In this document: positions 60,863 to 64,000 of the stretch, piece after piece | How the letters are laid out: every line of letters begins with the position of its first letter | Numbering within the stretch: position 1 is the stretch's first letter | NCBI GenBank assembly: GCA_036785325.1 | Contig: JAXIVH010000286.1 | Coordinates: 104,850 to 168,849, forward strand | Length of the DNA: 64,000 nt | Source: Urophycis tenuis | Lineage: Eukaryota > Chordata > Actinopteri > Gadiformes > Phycidae | Direction: 5' to 3' | Translations under genes and position numbers: made by a program | The notes under the pieces: model-generated | Told to the model about the DNA's origin: nothing | The model's database searches: none | The model's input: only the letters and a program-made list of their open reading frames with translations

Positions 60863-61560
60863 CTGTGTGAGCTTTAATCTGAGGTCACCCCCACGGCGTC
60901 TCTTGAGTGAACCACCTGAGAAGGATTGTGAGACTGTTTGGCTAATGAAACGCAGGTTCATTATGTTAGCGCCTATATTTCGTATTTATGGATTCCCTTT
61001 AGATTTCTCATGTATTAAGTGGGGAAATACATCGAACATGTACACTAAACGCAATACATTTTTTTATGTTTGTGTTCTGCTTATGATTATTATATTATTT
61101 ACAGTCACAAAAAAAACATGTGTGTGTGTGTATATAGGTGTAAATATAAGCATGTATATATTTGTTATCTATAATAGGGTTAGTTGTTTTGCTCAGTAAA
61201 CTGCTTCACCGCTCCAAGCATTGTGGCTTGTTGTGATGCTAACAGTGGTGCTGCTTCCTGGAGTTAGTAGTTAGAGTTAGTTAGTAAGAGTTAGAGTTAG
61301 CTAGAGTCACTCATAATTGCATTTTAGCCACAGTGACTACTGAGGCTCAGATCAAGTCAAGGTCAACAGAGGTTCAAGAATCAGAGTAGGAGAACACAAT
61401 GATACACACGAAGCTACACAGAGTGAGACAGAAAGACAGAGGAACTGAGAGAGAGAGAGAATACATTAGTTTATATCGATTGTATCTTAGTATCAATCAA
61501 ATCAACTCAACAAAAATAAAGCTTTCACTTTTTTTTAACCCTTTCACTGCAGACATTACT

Positions 61561-62039
61561 TTTTTTTTTTTACAAATCTTTTTATTAGTTTTTGCACAGA
61601 TAGCAAACAGACATTTTCAAGACATTAAATGTAAAATACTGTGTTTTCTAATACAGATGTTAAAAAAAACAACAAAAAAAAACATTACCCCGCAATCTCA
61701 TTCACACATGCATACAAGGGGGAGGGGGGGGGGGGGGGGGGGGGGGGTGGGGGGGGGGGGGGGGGGGAGAGAAGGAAATGACAACAAAAACAAATAAAGG
61801 TTGAATATTAGAAAAAGTTGCAAAGAAAGGGGGAGGGAGGGGAGTTTCTCTAGTCAGAATTAAGTTTTGGGTTCTTTATCAACAGTAAGGGTGTCAATGT
61901 GGTCTAAAAAAGGCTGCCAGGTTTTATGGAACGTCGTCAGGGAACCTCTAAGGGAGAACCTAATCCTTTCAAGCCTGACGCAGCACAAGATTTCATGAAT
62001 CCATCTATTATGGGTGGGAGGAGAGGGATGTATCCATTT
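61561..62039 (-). mobile_element. 5'-truncated L1-type LINE with target-site duplications
   Basis: On the minus strand the element opens in the ORF2 C-terminus (KWIHPSPPTHNRWI, then CCVRLERIRFSLRG and FHKTWQPFLDHI). It then has a G/C-rich 3' region and a poly(A) tail (T-run at 61561). The flanks repeat TGCAGACATTACT at 61548-61560 and TGCAGACATTACTTTT at 62040-62055, a clear target-site duplication. Confidence 0.88.
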
Positions 62040-62534
62040 TGCAGACATTACTTTTGTTGAAAATTGTTCAAAATGCATTTATTTGAATGTATTGGTGTCT
62101 AAGAATACTGAAACTCATCCATCCATCTCATATTAGTTGTATACCATTTGGTCATTCATCAAAGTGTACTTCTATTTAAAGTTGGAAACCGGCAAAAACT
62201 GCAGTCTGCCCTCGCTCACCACCACCTGGCTGCACCTTATGAAGCATAAACGAAATGATAATTACATATAAATAGCTAAACGACTGCAGCGCATTGACCT
62301 CATGTTTTAGTTAGCCCTTTAATAGGCCTCCCTCGTCAGGGCTTTGCGTAAGCACCCACATCACGATGTTATCTCCCCCATGTGGTCTGCAGGCCTCGAG
62401 CTGACGCTGCTGCTGCTGCTGCCATGACAGGAGAAGACGGGCCCAAGACGTGGAGGAACCGCAAAGGGCGAAGGAGGTCCAAACCATGACAGTAGCAGAG
62501 GAAGAACATGGAGGAGGAAGATGAGGAGGTGGGG

Positions 62535-62562
62535 GAGGAGGAGGAGGAGGAGGAGGAGGAGA
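62535..62562 (+). repeat. (GAG)n trinucleotide repeat
   Basis: About nine gga/gag units. Confidence 0.85.
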
Positions 62563-62584
62563 AGGATTTAGAGGTGAGTCATTT

Positions 62585-62775
62585 GGGCCAGGGTAGTCCT
62601 AGTGGGTTGGGTGTTTGACTCCCAGGGTTTGGGGTTGAAAGCCTAATGTCTGCAAGCTGCGTTGAGGCATCCTTGAGCAAGATACCTGAACCTGAGGGGC
62701 CATGTGTCCACTTCTGTTGAAAGTCACTTTGGATGAAAGTGCCTGTGAAACAAAAGGTTTGTCCAGTTCTGGAAG
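62585..62775 (+). mobile_element. Degenerate SINE
   Basis: tRNA-like head (agtcctagtgggttgggtg), then ccttgagcaagatacctgaa and tcactttggatgaaagtgcc. Confidence 0.55.
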
Positions 62776-63095
62776 CCAAGACAGTAGACGTGCGTCACGA
62801 CTGCATTTCTCAATTTGAATGTCTAGAGAGCCACATTTTTTTATAATTACTACACAACTTAGCCTCACCACAATATGCATTTACTTGTTTTCATGAAGTA
62901 TGTGTAGACAAAATGTGTGTGTGTGTGTGAATTATAAGCCCGTGAGCAGGGTGGTGCTGTCGACCAATCAGATTGCTTGCTTACCCAAATGGTAGCTAGA
63001 ATTTTATAACGATGTTTGCATCATTACTGGTTTTGGGGTCAACGCTGTGTCAGCCACGCATTTTCTCAGAGCCAGTCTGAGCCCAGTGGACTCAG

Positions 63096-63270
<175 letters not shown>

Positions 63271-64000
63271 CCCTCTCCCGTACTCTCGTTCCCCACCCTC
63301 TCCCAGATATGAATCCAATATCACAGTTATCCAGTGTGACGCCGGGGCCCTTGCGCTGGTAAATACTCTTATGTCACGGGTAAATCAGGCCTTATCAGAT
63401 CTCCTGTGGCGACGTCGAGAGACTTTCTTTCCCACATGTGCTACCGATGTTTTCATAATCCCCCCCCAGAACCGCGCGGCCGAAGGGAAGAGGGGGAAAA
63501 AAGGAGGAAGCTATCTTCAGACAAAACGTACATGTGTTCTTGTGAAACCGCCACAGAATAAAGCGGATCACCTCTGCACCCCGGGTGACCATAGCAGCAG
63601 AGCGACTGCGCGGTGCGATACGGCATCGGCTTTCACCCGAATCTTTAATTTAATACATCGTCTTTATTTAATATAAATCAAATGAATGTATATTCAAATA
63701 AATACATGTATCACATCCATGCAACCTGAGCCGGCGAAGACTGGACCGATCCGAGTGGCCGACTAGACAGGAAGTCGGACCGGTCGCGGAACTTCCTTTT
63801 TGTTTTGTCTCCTTGACGACGACGGCTGAGCCGGGTGAACCCAGATAGGCCTATCAGTAAAATAATACTTTCTCCACATTCACAGTCGTAGCGCAGACCC
63901 AGCTGTCTTGTGGTTTGTGTTGGCGAGCCGGTGACATATTTGTCCTATTATAAGTCTGTTTACGAGTCAAGTTTTTCGAGTCGAGATTTCAAGTAGATTG

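Overview
The window is nuclear DNA from a vertebrate, almost certainly a ray-finned (teleost) fish. Its genes are split by GT-AG introns. It has very dense CA/GT, CT/GA and poly-G/C microsatellites, tRNA-derived SINEs, LINE tails and a hAT MITE. The gene content and order match the human 10q11.23 block (LRRC18, VSTM4, TMEM273, C10orf71), with fish-type additions on both sides. I rebuilt the exons by hand from splice sites and reading phase; every junction given below keeps the frame.

Layout. (1) 1-2.27 kb: the 3' end, mostly 3' UTR, of an unidentified + strand gene. (2) 2.27-6.8 kb, minus: a PRDM9-like PR/SET plus C2H2 zinc-finger gene (947 aa model, six coding exons), tail-to-tail with (1). 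(3) 7.25 kb, plus: a tRNA-Gly(CCC) gene. (4) 8.24-10.8 kb, minus: lrrc18 (258 aa), with a minisatellite at its splice donor and another at its stop codon. (5) 15.6-24.2 kb, minus: vstm4 (324 aa, eight coding exons including a 34-nt micro-exon). (6) 26.0-29.7 kb, minus: tmem273 (103 aa). (7) 33-42.2 kb, plus: C10orf71/CEFIP-like gene with one huge coding exon (2082 aa from the first good ATG). (8) 42.4-45.45 kb, minus: a BMP-like ligand that best fits ADMP (387 aa), tail-to-tail with (7). (9) 45.5-64 kb: no recognisable host gene; microsatellites, SINEs, a hAT MITE and a 5'-truncated L1 with target-site duplications.

The genes do not form one pathway. vstm4 and tmem273 encode single-pass membrane proteins, lrrc18 an intracellular leucine-rich-repeat protein, C10orf71 a striated-muscle Z-disc protein, and admp a secreted dorsal-organiser ligand. 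What holds the block together is ancient synteny, with the same relative strands as I recall for human. The most unusual structures are the two lrrc18 minisatellites, the PRDM9-like gene with substituted catalytic-site aromatics, and several perfect inverted repeats.
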